In this document: positions 8,426-16,136 of the stretch, piece by piece
Layout of the letters: each line of letters starts with the position of its first letter
Position numbering within the stretch: the first letter of the stretch is position 1
DNA from: Bacteroides timonensis
GTDB lineage: Bacteria; Bacteroidota; Bacteroidia; Bacteroidales; Bacteroidaceae
Reading direction: 5' to 3'
Assembly (NCBI RefSeq): GCF_000513195.1
Contig: NZ_CBVI010000014.1
Span: 32,453 to 96,452 of the forward strand
DNA: 64,000 nt
Position numbers and translations under genes: made by a program
The notes under the pieces: model-generated
The model's database searches: none
What the model was told of the DNA's origin: nothing
The model's input: only the letters and a program-made list of their open reading frames with translations

Positions 8426-9829
8426 ATGAAATCAATACTGAATAAACTAAATCTGCTTGTACTGGGAACCGTCCTGTTGTTAACATTCCCGGGATGCAGC
8501 GATGATAATACATCCGACCTGAAACTGGACGGAGACACATGGCTCACCGCCCTTGAACTGAATGATACCTATACGGGGGTGATAGACCGGACCAATAAGA
8601 CCGTAACTGTGGCAGTGCCCGAAGTATACGACACTGACGCGATGAAAGTTACCGGTATCGAAGTATCCGAAGGTGCCGAGGCCTCTGTTAAGGCAGGCGA
8701 TGTGCTGAACTTCTCATTCCCCCAAGTGATAAAAGTGACTAACGGAAACGTATTCCTGGACTATACCGTCAACATCAAGCATGATGAAGCGCGGATACTC
8801 TCCTTCAAACTGAATGACGCTTATGCCGGAATTATCGACCAGACTAAACGTACTATCACCGTACGTGTGCCGAGTTCAGTCAATATCAAAAACATGGTTC
8901 CGATCATTACAACTTCGGCAGGAGCCATTGTAATGCCGGCATCCGGACAGGCTATTGACTTCAGCAATCCTGTAGAATTCACTGTTTCATACAACACCGC
9001 ATCTGCCGTTTATACGGTAACGGTTATCCCGACCGATGCACCAAGTGCCGTATATGTGGGTCTGGCAGCTACACTGAACGAACTTAATCAGGAAGAAAAG
9101 GAAGCGGCAACCTGGATGCTGAACAATATTGCCAATTCGCAGTATATCTCATTCGAAGATGTGCAGGCAGGAAGAGTAGACCTGAGCGAATGTGAAATCA
9201 TGTGGTGGCATCTGCATATAGACGGCGGCATCGACAACATGGATAAGTTTGAAAAGGCAGCGCCTGCGGCAATCAACGCATTGGTAAAGATGAAAGACCT
9301 TTATAACAATGGCATGAACCTGCTGCTTACCCGCTATGCCACTTATTATGCCGCCAAACTGGGTGCTACCCTGGACGGCAACAACCCGAACAACTGTTGG
9401 GGGCAATCGGAAGAATCCGGTGAAATAGCAGGTGGTGCATGGAACTTCTTTATCCAGGGACACGAGTCGCACGCTCTCTACCAGAACCTGGTGATGAACA
9501 GCGGTGAAACAGACAAGGTCTATACCTTCGATACCGGTTACCGGACCACCAACAGTACGGCACAGTGGCACATCGGTTCCGACTGGGGCGGCTACGCTAC
9601 GAATGAAGTATGGCGTACCAATCATAGCGGTGTTGATCTGGGGTATGGCGGCGATGGTGCTATCGTGGCATGGGAATATCTGCCTGAAGACTCTCGCGGA
9701 GGTATCGTATGTATCGGCTCAGGGTGTTACGACTGGTATGCTTACGGCATAGATGCTTCAACAGACAAATATCATGGCAATGTAGCCAAACTGACAGAGA
9801 ATGCAATTGACTATTTAACGGGTAAATAA
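8426..9829 (+). CDS. Surface glycan-binding lipoprotein (SusE-position, DUF4960-like)
   Basis: The start at 8426 (MKSILNKLN) is chosen because a lipoprotein signal follows directly (LLTFPGC) and an A/G-rich site lies just upstream; the 22 extra codons of the longer reading overlap susD. The protein has 467 residues. Two consecutive Ig-like repeats are visible by their matching openings, LNDTYTGVIDRTNKTVTVAV and LNDAYAGIIDQTKRTITVRV. A larger C-terminal domain resembles the DUF4960 module of levan-locus binding proteins (YVGLAATLNELNQEEKEAA onward). It occupies the place of BT1761, the levan-binding protein of B. thetaiotaomicron, and probably holds fructan at the surface for the adjacent enzyme. 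Confidence 0.8.
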   Translation: MKSILNKLNLLVLGTVLLLTFPGCSDDNTSDLKLDGDTWLTALELNDTYTGVIDRTNKTVTVAVPEVYDTDAMKVTGIEVSEGAEASVKAGDVLNFSFPQVIKVTNGNVFLDYTVNIKHDEARILSFKLNDAYAGIIDQTKRTITVRVPSSVNIKNMVPIITTSAGAIVMPASGQAIDFSNPVEFTVSYNTASAVYTVTVIPTDAPSAVYVGLAATLNELNQEEKEAATWMLNNIANSQYISFEDVQAGRVDLSECEIMWWHLHIDGGIDNMDKFEKAAPAAINALVKMKDLYNNGMNLLLTRYATYYAAKLGATLDGNNPNNCWGQSEESGEIAGGAWNFFIQGHESHALYQNLVMNSGETDKVYTFDTGYRTTNSTAQWHIGSDWGGYATNEVWRTNHSGVDLGYGGDGAIVAWEYLPEDSRGGIVCIGSGCYDWYAYGIDASTDKYHGNVAKLTENAIDYLTGK

Positions 9830-9838
9830 AACTAATAT

Positions 9839-11440
9839 ATGAAAACAATGATATATTCACTCACACTGGCTGCTCTGATGATCACTTCTTTCAGCAGCTG
9901 TAGCGATGACAATGATCCGGTTTTAACTCAGAAGGACTGGGACGGAACCACCACTTATTTTGCTTCGGCAGATGCCATGAAGTTTGATACTTACTACAAG
10001 CCATCTGTTGGTTATGTAGGCGATCCGATGCCTTTCTATGATCCACAGGCAAAAGATTTCAAGGTTATGTATCTACAGGAATACCGTCCGAACCAAGCAG
10101 GCACTTACCACCCGATATGGGCGGTAAGTACTCAGGACGCCGCTTCATACACATCTATGGGTGAGCTGATCTCTTGCGGAGGATTGTCGGAGCAGGATGC
10201 CGCTATCGGAACGGGTAGTACTATTTATAATCCTTCGGATCAATTGTACTATACCTTCTATACAGGTAACAAATATCAGCCTACTTCTTCCGAGAACGGT
10301 CAGGTAGTGATGTACGCCACCTCAGCTGACTTCAAGACCTGGACCAAGAACCGCACTTTTTATCTGAAGGGTGACACTGACGGGTACAGCAAGAATGATT
10401 TCCGCGACCCCTTCGTTTTTGAAGGTGAAGACGGAAAATACCATATGCTTGTTTCCACTACTAAAAGCAGCAAAGGTGTACTGGCCGAATATACTTCTAC
10501 CGATATGAAGACCTGGGAACATGCAGGTGTATTCATGACCATGATGTGGGATCGCTTTTATGAATGTCCCGATGTCTTCAAGATGGGAGACTGGTGGTAT
10601 CTGGTCTACTCGGAGATGCATGCAGCCGTACGCAAAGTTCAATATTTCAAGGGACGTACACTGGAAGAACTGAAAGCAACCACCGCCAACGATGCCGGCA
10701 TCTGGCCCGACAACCACGAAGGTTTCCTTGACTCACGTGGCTTCTATGCAGGCAAAACGGCTTCGGACGGAACTAACCGCTACATCTGGGGATGGTGTCC
10801 CACCCGCTCGGGCAATGACAATACTGCCGTAGGAGCTTCTCCGAACGAACCGGAATGGGCAGGAAGCCTGGTTGCACATAAAGTAGTTCAGCATGCGGAT
10901 GGTACTTTGACTTTAGGCTTAGTAGAAGGTATCAGCCAGAAATATGCCACCGCCTCTACTGTAAAAGTGATGGAAAAGAGTAGCGGAGTATCAGAAAGCA
11001 ACGGTAACTATACTCTGACGGATAATGCTTATATCCTATTCAATCGCTTAAATGTAAACAACAAGATTTCGTTTACCGTAAAGACGGCAGGCGATGCAGA
11101 TAGATTCGGTATCTCTCTGGTACGCGGCACGGACTCCAAAAAGTATTATACCATTATAGTGAACCCGGAAGACAACAATAACAAGCGAAAGATAAACTTC
11201 GAAGAAGAAGGTGAAGAAGGTAAAGGATTCATCGACGGAATAGACGGTTATCTGTTCGACAGACCTGCAGATAATACTTATAATGTAACTATCTGTACGG
11301 ACAACTCTGTCTGCGTGGTTTATATCAATGACAATGTAGCTTATACAAACCGCATATATGGTATGCAGAAGAATCCATGGTCTATTAATAGTTATTCGGG
11401 AACGGTGGAAGTAAGTACTGTGAAAGTTAACTATTACTGA
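9839..11440 (+). CDS. GH32 endo-levanase-like surface lipoprotein
   Basis: This is a 533-residue lipoprotein (lipobox SFSSC, Cys21; charged CSDDND after it, as in surface-exported Bacteroides lipoproteins). The usual GH32 WMNDPNG motif is replaced by VGDPMPFYD. The triad still reads D62, D190 (NDFRDP) and E242 (YECPD). The spacings of 128 and 52 residues equal those I recall for the B. thetaiotaomicron endo-levanase BT1760. A C-terminal beta-sandwich follows from about residue 370. It probably cuts levan at the cell surface so SusCD can import the pieces. Last gene of the operon, nine bases after the binding lipoprotein. Confidence 0.85.
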   Translation: MKTMIYSLTLAALMITSFSSCSDDNDPVLTQKDWDGTTTYFASADAMKFDTYYKPSVGYVGDPMPFYDPQAKDFKVMYLQEYRPNQAGTYHPIWAVSTQDAASYTSMGELISCGGLSEQDAAIGTGSTIYNPSDQLYYTFYTGNKYQPTSSENGQVVMYATSADFKTWTKNRTFYLKGDTDGYSKNDFRDPFVFEGEDGKYHMLVSTTKSSKGVLAEYTSTDMKTWEHAGVFMTMMWDRFYECPDVFKMGDWWYLVYSEMHAAVRKVQYFKGRTLEELKATTANDAGIWPDNHEGFLDSRGFYAGKTASDGTNRYIWGWCPTRSGNDNTAVGASPNEPEWAGSLVAHKVVQHADGTLTLGLVEGISQKYATASTVKVMEKSSGVSESNGNYTLTDNAYILFNRLNVNNKISFTVKTAGDADRFGISLVRGTDSKKYYTIIVNPEDNNNKRKINFEEEGEEGKGFIDGIDGYLFDRPADNTYNVTICTDNSVCVVYINDNVAYTNRIYGMQKNPWSINSYSGTVEVSTVKVNYY

Positions 11441-11520
11441 GTTAATTCACCACAGAGTAACACTGAGTTTCACATACCACGTAACCATCTGTGTGACAAT
11501 GCGCTTGGTGTTCCAACACG

Positions 11521-11608
11521 ATCAGTCGTTGTGAAACACGAGTTCAGTCCTAGTGGGAAGTACCTTCAGTCCTAGTGGGAAGTGCCTTCAGTCCTAGTGG
11601 GAAATACC
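11521..11608 (+). repeat. 22-bp tandem repeat array
   Basis: Three near-identical 22-bp units start at 11543, 11565 and 11587, each beginning TTCAGTCCTAGTGGGAA. A degenerate in-phase unit precedes them at 11521 (TCAGTC then GTG kept) and a trace follows at 11609 (CTCAGT). The array sits between the convergent levanase and patatin genes. No function is known to me. Confidence 0.85.
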
Positions 11609-11699
11609 CTCAGTTTAATATAGTGAACGAATCATTGGATTGTTCATATCAGACTGACTAAAGTTTGTAGGCCGATAAAGATTAAGAATAAAGAAACGC

Positions 11700-11746
11700 A
11701 TTGCCAGATAATGATTGCTATAAAGTGGCAATCATTATCTGGCAAT
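11700..11746. terminator. 19-bp perfect hairpin between convergent genes
   Basis: 11700-11718 pairs exactly with 11728-11746 around a 9-base loop. It lies 22 bases past the 3' end of the patatin gene and would also serve the levan operon from the other side, so a two-way terminator is likely. Confidence 0.7.
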
Positions 11747-11768
11747 ACATTTACAATATTTTGATTAA

Positions 11769-12617
11769 TCACTGAAAGTCATACTTCGCCGCACATGCAT
11801 AACCTTCCTCATACAAATCAGTCAATTTCCTGATATCCCGTTCTATACGGTCGACCGTTACAGGTTTCTGCGGACGGATTACAGTAATCTCTCCTGCCGC
11901 TTCCATACGTTCCACCATCTCCAACTGCTCGTTGTACACACGACAACGGCGGCTTAAAGCCTCACGCATCTTTGGGTATTTACGATACAGGAAAGAAGGT
12001 ATATGCATATCCTTCGCTTCTTTACGATATCCTTGGTTACGGGTAAGCACTACCACATTATGAGTAAATCCCTCACTCCTGGCACGCATCAGAGGAATAC
12101 TGTCGACAATACCTCCGTCAAGCATCGGCTCATTATCCACATAAGCAATAGGGCAGACAAAAGGCAGGCTGCTTGAAGCACGCACAATGTCAATCACACG
12201 ATGCTTGTCCCGTTTCTCCTCAAAATAGTTCGCCTCGCCCGTCACACAATTTGTAGTCACCATTTCATAACGCTCCGGACAAGAGAAATATGCTTCATAA
12301 TCATAAGGAAGAATATGCTCGGGGAATTCCTGGAACAGCAGATCGAAGTCCATTATATTACGTTTCTTCAACAAATATTTCAACCCGATATACTGATATT
12401 TCTCCAGTAAGTCAATGTTACTGTACTTGGCACGTCCGCGCTGGCCGGACATATAAGAAAGTCCATTGCATGCTCCGGCACTGACTCCGATAGTATAGGG
12501 GAAGCGGATGCCACGGTCCATAAAGCTGTCCAGCACGCCACAAGTGAAGACACCACGCATGCCGCCGCCTTCAAGAACCAATCCTGTTTGGGGGTTGATA
12601 TGTATCTTTTTCTCCAT
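11769..12617 (-). CDS. Patatin-like phospholipase (YjjU-like)
   Basis: The 282-residue protein has the complete patatin active site: oxyanion loop GGGMRG (17-22), nucleophile elbow GVSAG with S46, and DGG with catalytic D167. These enzymes are serine acyl hydrolases acting on membrane lipids. No signal peptide is seen. The start at 12617 (MEKKIHINPQTG) is preferred; the frame stays open another 115 codons upstream, but that stretch lies antisense to the peptidase gene at 12709 and has no patatin features. The gene is divergent from the peptidase. Confidence 0.85.
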   Translation of the reverse strand: MEKKIHINPQTGLVLEGGGMRGVFTCGVLDSFMDRGIRFPYTIGVSAGACNGLSYMSGQRGRAKYSNIDLLEKYQYIGLKYLLKKRNIMDFDLLFQEFPEHILPYDYEAYFSCPERYEMVTTNCVTGEANYFEEKRDKHRVIDIVRASSSLPFVCPIAYVDNEPMLDGGIVDSIPLMRARSEGFTHNVVVLTRNQGYRKEAKDMHIPSFLYRKYPKMREALSRRCRVYNEQLEMVERMEAAGEITVIRPQKPVTVDRIERDIRKLTDLYEEGYACAAKYDFQ

Positions 12618-12667
12618 AATTATCTGATAAAACACTCCAAAGATAGCTTTTGTTTCCGAAATCTCCC

Positions 12668-12675
12668 TATCTTTG
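12668..12675 (+). promoter_or_regulatory. -7 promoter box for the C1 peptidase
   Basis: TATCTTTG, 34 bases before the start codon of the peptidase gene. Confidence 0.6.
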
Positions 12676-12708
12676 TGGCAGTAACAACCATTTAATATCA
12701 ATTTAATC

Positions 12709-13899
12709 ATGATGAAAAAGTCAATACTTATTGCCACTTTAGGCTTATTGAGTTTCAATGTGTCAGCACAGGACACTCCGAAAGCGGAAGAAGGCTTCAT
12801 CTTCACAACCGTTAAAGAAAACCCGATTACTTCTGTTAAAAACCAAAACCGTTCCAGCACATGCTGGAGTTTTTCGGCTCTTGGTTTCCTTGAAAGCGAA
12901 TTGTTGCGTATGGGCAAAGGCGAATATGATTTATCAGAAATGTTTGTGGTGCACCATACCATGATGGACCGCGGCGTGAACTACGTACGCTATCACGGTG
13001 ACAGTTCTTTCTCACCCGGTGGAAGCTTCTACGACATCATGTTCTGCCTGAGAAACTACGGTCTTGTTCCGCAGGAAGCTATGCCGGGCATCATGTACGG
13101 TGACACATTGCCGGTACACAACGAGTTGGATGCCGTGGCCGGTGCTTACGTAAACGCTATTGCCAAAGGCAAACTGACCAAACTGACTCCGGTATGGAAG
13201 AAAGGCCTGTGCTCTATCTATGATACTTACCTCGGCAAGTGCCCCGAAAACTTCACTTACAAAGGAAAAGAATATACTCCGAAGACATTTGCCGAATCCC
13301 TCGGAATCAATCCGGACGATTACATATCTCTGACTTCATTTACCCACCATCCATTCTACACTCAGATGAACATCGAAATTCAGGACAACTGGCGTAACGG
13401 CCTTTCTTATAACCTGCCTTTGATGGAATTCATGTCTGTTATCGACAATGCCGTTAACAACGGTTACACTGTAGCTTGGGGTAGCGACGTCAGCGAAAGC
13501 GGTTTCACTCGTGACGGTATCGCCGTTATGCCCGACGCGGATCGTGGTGCCGAACTCACCGGTTCTGACATGGCACGCTGGACAGGTCTTACTGCTGCCG
13601 ACAAACGCAAAGAACTGACTTCCCGTCCATTACCGGAAATCACCGTAACTCAGGAAATGCGCCAAACAGCATTCGACAATTGGGAAACTACCGATGACCA
13701 CGGTATGCTTATCTACGGTACCGCCAAAGACCAGAACGGTAAGGAATACTACATGGTAAAGAACTCTTGGGGTACCAACAACAAATACAAAGGTACTTGG
13801 TATGCTTCTAAACCTTTCGTTGCTTACAAAACTATCAATATCCTGGTACACAAAGATGCAGTGCCCAAAGCATTGTTAAAGAAGCTGGGAGTTAAATAA
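12709..13899 (+). CDS. Exported C1-family cysteine aminopeptidase (PepC/bleomycin hydrolase type)
   Basis: This 396-residue protein opens with a signal peptide ending SFNVSAQ, then shows the papain-fold active site of the bleomycin hydrolase group: Q46 and C52 in NQNRSSTCWSFSA, a His in TDDHGMLIYG near the C-terminus and the Asn in VKNSWG. The catalytic set is complete. PepC enzymes are usually cytosolic, but Bacteroides members carry signal peptides and act in the periplasm or outside. It may start at either of two adjacent ATG codons (12709 or 12712). It stands alone, with its own promoter and a strong hairpin after it. Confidence 0.9.
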   Translation: MMKKSILIATLGLLSFNVSAQDTPKAEEGFIFTTVKENPITSVKNQNRSSTCWSFSALGFLESELLRMGKGEYDLSEMFVVHHTMMDRGVNYVRYHGDSSFSPGGSFYDIMFCLRNYGLVPQEAMPGIMYGDTLPVHNELDAVAGAYVNAIAKGKLTKLTPVWKKGLCSIYDTYLGKCPENFTYKGKEYTPKTFAESLGINPDDYISLTSFTHHPFYTQMNIEIQDNWRNGLSYNLPLMEFMSVIDNAVNNGYTVAWGSDVSESGFTRDGIAVMPDADRGAELTGSDMARWTGLTAADKRKELTSRPLPEITVTQEMRQTAFDNWETTDDHGMLIYGTAKDQNGKEYYMVKNSWGTNNKYKGTWYASKPFVAYKTINILVHKDAVPKALLKKLGVK

Positions 13900-13910
13900 G
13901 TGATAAATAG

Positions 13911-13944
13911 AGTGATAAGGTGATAGAGTGATCACCTTATCACT
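13911..13944. terminator. Two-way hairpin terminator
   Basis: 13911-13924 is the exact reverse complement of 13931-13944 (14 bp, 6-base loop). It separates the peptidase from the convergent response regulator gene, whose stop codon it overlaps. Confidence 0.7.
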
Positions 13945-14686
13945 ATTTCATCATCCTACTATTAATATATTCCGTAAACTGATCCTTATAATTCTCTCCT
14001 ACCGGAATATAGGTCTCTCCAAAAACGATGCGCAAGCGAGAAACTTCCGTTATCTTTTTCAAATTGACAATATAAGAACGATGTACCCGCATAAACTGAG
14101 AGGGAGGCAAAGTTTCTTCCAGACGCTTCATGCTGAGTAAAGGCATAATGGGCTTAGCCTCTCCTTCTACAAAGATACGTACGTATTCACTCATTCCCTC
14201 AATATATTTAATATCTGCCAGGTTGATACGCGTAACGCGGTAATCACTCTTCACAAACAGAGTACCGTCATTGAAAGAAAGTTCGGACGGAGTTGACGGT
14301 GGAGCAACTGTTCCATGACCTTTAGTACGAAATTCCCACCATTTATACGCTTTATCCACCGCCTTCAGGAAGTCTTGAAAGCCAAACGGTTTCAGCAGAT
14401 AATCCAGTGCATCTACTTTGAAGCCTTCGACGGCATACTCCGAATAAGCTGTTGTGAAGATGACCAACGGCTTTTCCGTCAGGGAACGTACAAAGTCCAT
14501 CCCATTCAGATCGGGCATATTGATATCAACAAACATCAGATCAATCTTTTGTGCGGAAAGAACACTCATAGCATCGAAAGCGTCTTGACAGGAAGCTACA
14601 AGATTCAGAAAAGGTACACGGGAGATATATCCCGTCAGTTGGGTAAGAGCCAACGGCTCATCATCAATAGCTATACAATTTATCAT
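13943..14686 (-). CDS. LytTR-family response regulator
   Basis: 247 residues: a receiver domain (acidic DDE at 8-10, phospho-acceptor D54 in MFVDINMPD, Lys in LLKPFGF near 103) followed by a LytTR DNA-binding domain (about 143-245, SDYRVTRINLADIKYIEGMSEY, MRVHRSYIVNL). It is the output partner of the sensor kinase encoded 19 bases upstream in the same direction. Its targets are unknown; the adjacent VTC/DUF operon is one candidate. Confidence 0.93.
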   Translation of the reverse strand: MINCIAIDDEPLALTQLTGYISRVPFLNLVASCQDAFDAMSVLSAQKIDLMFVDINMPDLNGMDFVRSLTEKPLVIFTTAYSEYAVEGFKVDALDYLLKPFGFQDFLKAVDKAYKWWEFRTKGHGTVAPPSTPSELSFNDGTLFVKSDYRVTRINLADIKYIEGMSEYVRIFVEGEAKPIMPLLSMKRLEETLPPSQFMRVHRSYIVNLKKITEVSRLRIVFGETYIPVGENYKDQFTEYINSRMMK

Positions 14687-14705
14687 AATATACCTCCATT
14701 CTGTA

Positions 14706-15920
14706 TTAACTCACCGGCACAAACAACTGCACATCAAAGCAATCGGCCGTATCATCAATAGATAGTTTATAACGCTCACCGAACAACAGACGCAAACGCT
14801 TACGGATATTATCAAGACCGATACCGTGGTGCTGATCTTCGGACCTATAATAATTACTGTTGGAACAAACGAAATGAATTTCCTCTCCCACCACCTGCAA
14901 ACAGACTGATACGAATGAAACATGCTGATAACTGACACCATGCTTAAAAGCATTCTCCACAAACGAAACGAACAATAGGGGCGGTACTTGTACTTCGCCC
15001 GTATCCGTAGGAAAAGACACATCTATCCGCACTTTATCCGTATAGCGGATGCGCATCAACTCTATATAATGATTGAGAAACTGCAACTCCTTGGAAAGCG
15101 ATATCAAGCGGTTATTCGATTCATAAAGCACATAGCGCATTAACCGTGAAAGCTCGACAATGGTTTGTTTGGCCTTCTCCGTATCAATATCCACCAATGC
15201 ATGTATATTATTGAGAGTATTCATGAAGAAGTGCGGATTTATCTGGTATTTCAGATAATCCAACTCCGTCTGAAGATTGTTATGCTCCAGTTCTTTCATA
15301 GCCTCCTGATCGCGTACTGACTTAAAAAACAGCTTAACAGCAATGTTGAAACTGAACATAAGCAAAGCTATCAGCATGCGCCCCAGAAAAGGACCACGAA
15401 ACAGCGGCACAAAGAAAGGCATCTCTTCGAAAGGCGGACGCGAAAAGTCAGAATGCCGAGGATCAGGACGTTCCCCCCGTACAGACGGCATATCCGGTCC
15501 CGAAGGCTTACCAGGAGCATCATGCTCTCTCGGCCCGGAACCTTCCTTTCCCCGGTCGCGTATTCTCTGTTCTATTTGCTGCCGCTTCATGACAGGACGA
15601 CTGGGAGACACCATATCCACTACCCAGAAAGTGACCGTAGATAATAATATGGCAACTACTACATACACTACCACTTTCTGCTTCAGGAAAAGGAAAGGAG
15701 CAAGCACACGATTATTCAATAAGAAAAGGAAAAAGAATGGCAGCACATTGAGCCATAAAATAAAAACTCCTTTCCATCGCATCACTTCCACCTTACCCGA
15801 TAAAAGTTCGAAGAAATTGCTTACCACCGGCACCATCAGTACGATAAGCCACACAGCAATGTAGATCATCATTTCCGGCAGGTAACGTTTATAGGTAGCA
15901 CGGGCAAACACTTTCTTCAT
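14706..15920 (-). CDS. LytS-type sensor histidine kinase with charged periplasmic loop
   Basis: This 404-residue protein has four predicted membrane segments (about 17-35, 52-70, 84-104, 178-198) and a His_kinase (LytS-type) core with H230 in YQINPHFFMNTLNNIH. The ATP-binding region follows (PPLLFVSFVENAFKHG, then GIGLDNIRKRL). A loop of about 70 residues between segments 3 and 4 is rich in Pro, Gly, Arg and Asp; by topology it should be periplasmic and may be the sensing part. The kinase and the response regulator downstream form an operon. The signal is unknown. Confidence 0.9.
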   Translation of the reverse strand: MKKVFARATYKRYLPEMMIYIAVWLIVLMVPVVSNFFELLSGKVEVMRWKGVFILWLNVLPFFFLFLLNNRVLAPFLFLKQKVVVYVVVAILLSTVTFWVVDMVSPSRPVMKRQQIEQRIRDRGKEGSGPREHDAPGKPSGPDMPSVRGERPDPRHSDFSRPPFEEMPFFVPLFRGPFLGRMLIALLMFSFNIAVKLFFKSVRDQEAMKELEHNNLQTELDYLKYQINPHFFMNTLNNIHALVDIDTEKAKQTIVELSRLMRYVLYESNNRLISLSKELQFLNHYIELMRIRYTDKVRIDVSFPTDTGEVQVPPLLFVSFVENAFKHGVSYQHVSFVSVCLQVVGEEIHFVCSNSNYYRSEDQHHGIGLDNIRKRLRLLFGERYKLSIDDTADCFDVQLFVPVS

Positions 15921-15942
15921 GGTTTGTTTTTTAAGTTTATGT

Positions 15943-16020
15943 AGGAGTTAAAGGAGTTAGAAGCCGATACTTCTGAAAATCATTGGCAAGAGTATCGGCT
16001 TCTAACTCCCTTTAACTCCT
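15943..16020. terminator. Long inverted repeat, likely terminator of the DUF4353 operon
   Basis: 15943-15970 pairs with 15992-16020 with one bulged base, giving a stem of about 28 bp and a 21-base loop. TAACTCC motifs recur at 16032 and 16041. It lies after the 3' end of the minus-strand operon at 16137 and before the kinase gene, so it could end that operon; it could also affect kinase expression. No -7 box was found in this 216-base gap. Confidence 0.5.
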
Positions 16021-16136
16021 AAGCGAAGCGATAACTCCTTTAACTCCTAATAAAGATCATCAGCAAATATAGCAGACTTTCGATTAACTAACAAAAGAAA
16101 TAGACGAGGAGGAGCTTTTCATCGGCAAAGTTCTCA

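Noticed and set aside
12618..12962. 115-codon upstream extension of the patatin gene
   Set aside because: It is antisense to the C1 peptidase gene and its promoter, and shows no patatin features.
15343..15864. 173-codon plus-strand frame inside the kinase gene
   Set aside because: It is antisense to the conserved kinase gene and is low-complexity Arg/Ser-rich text.
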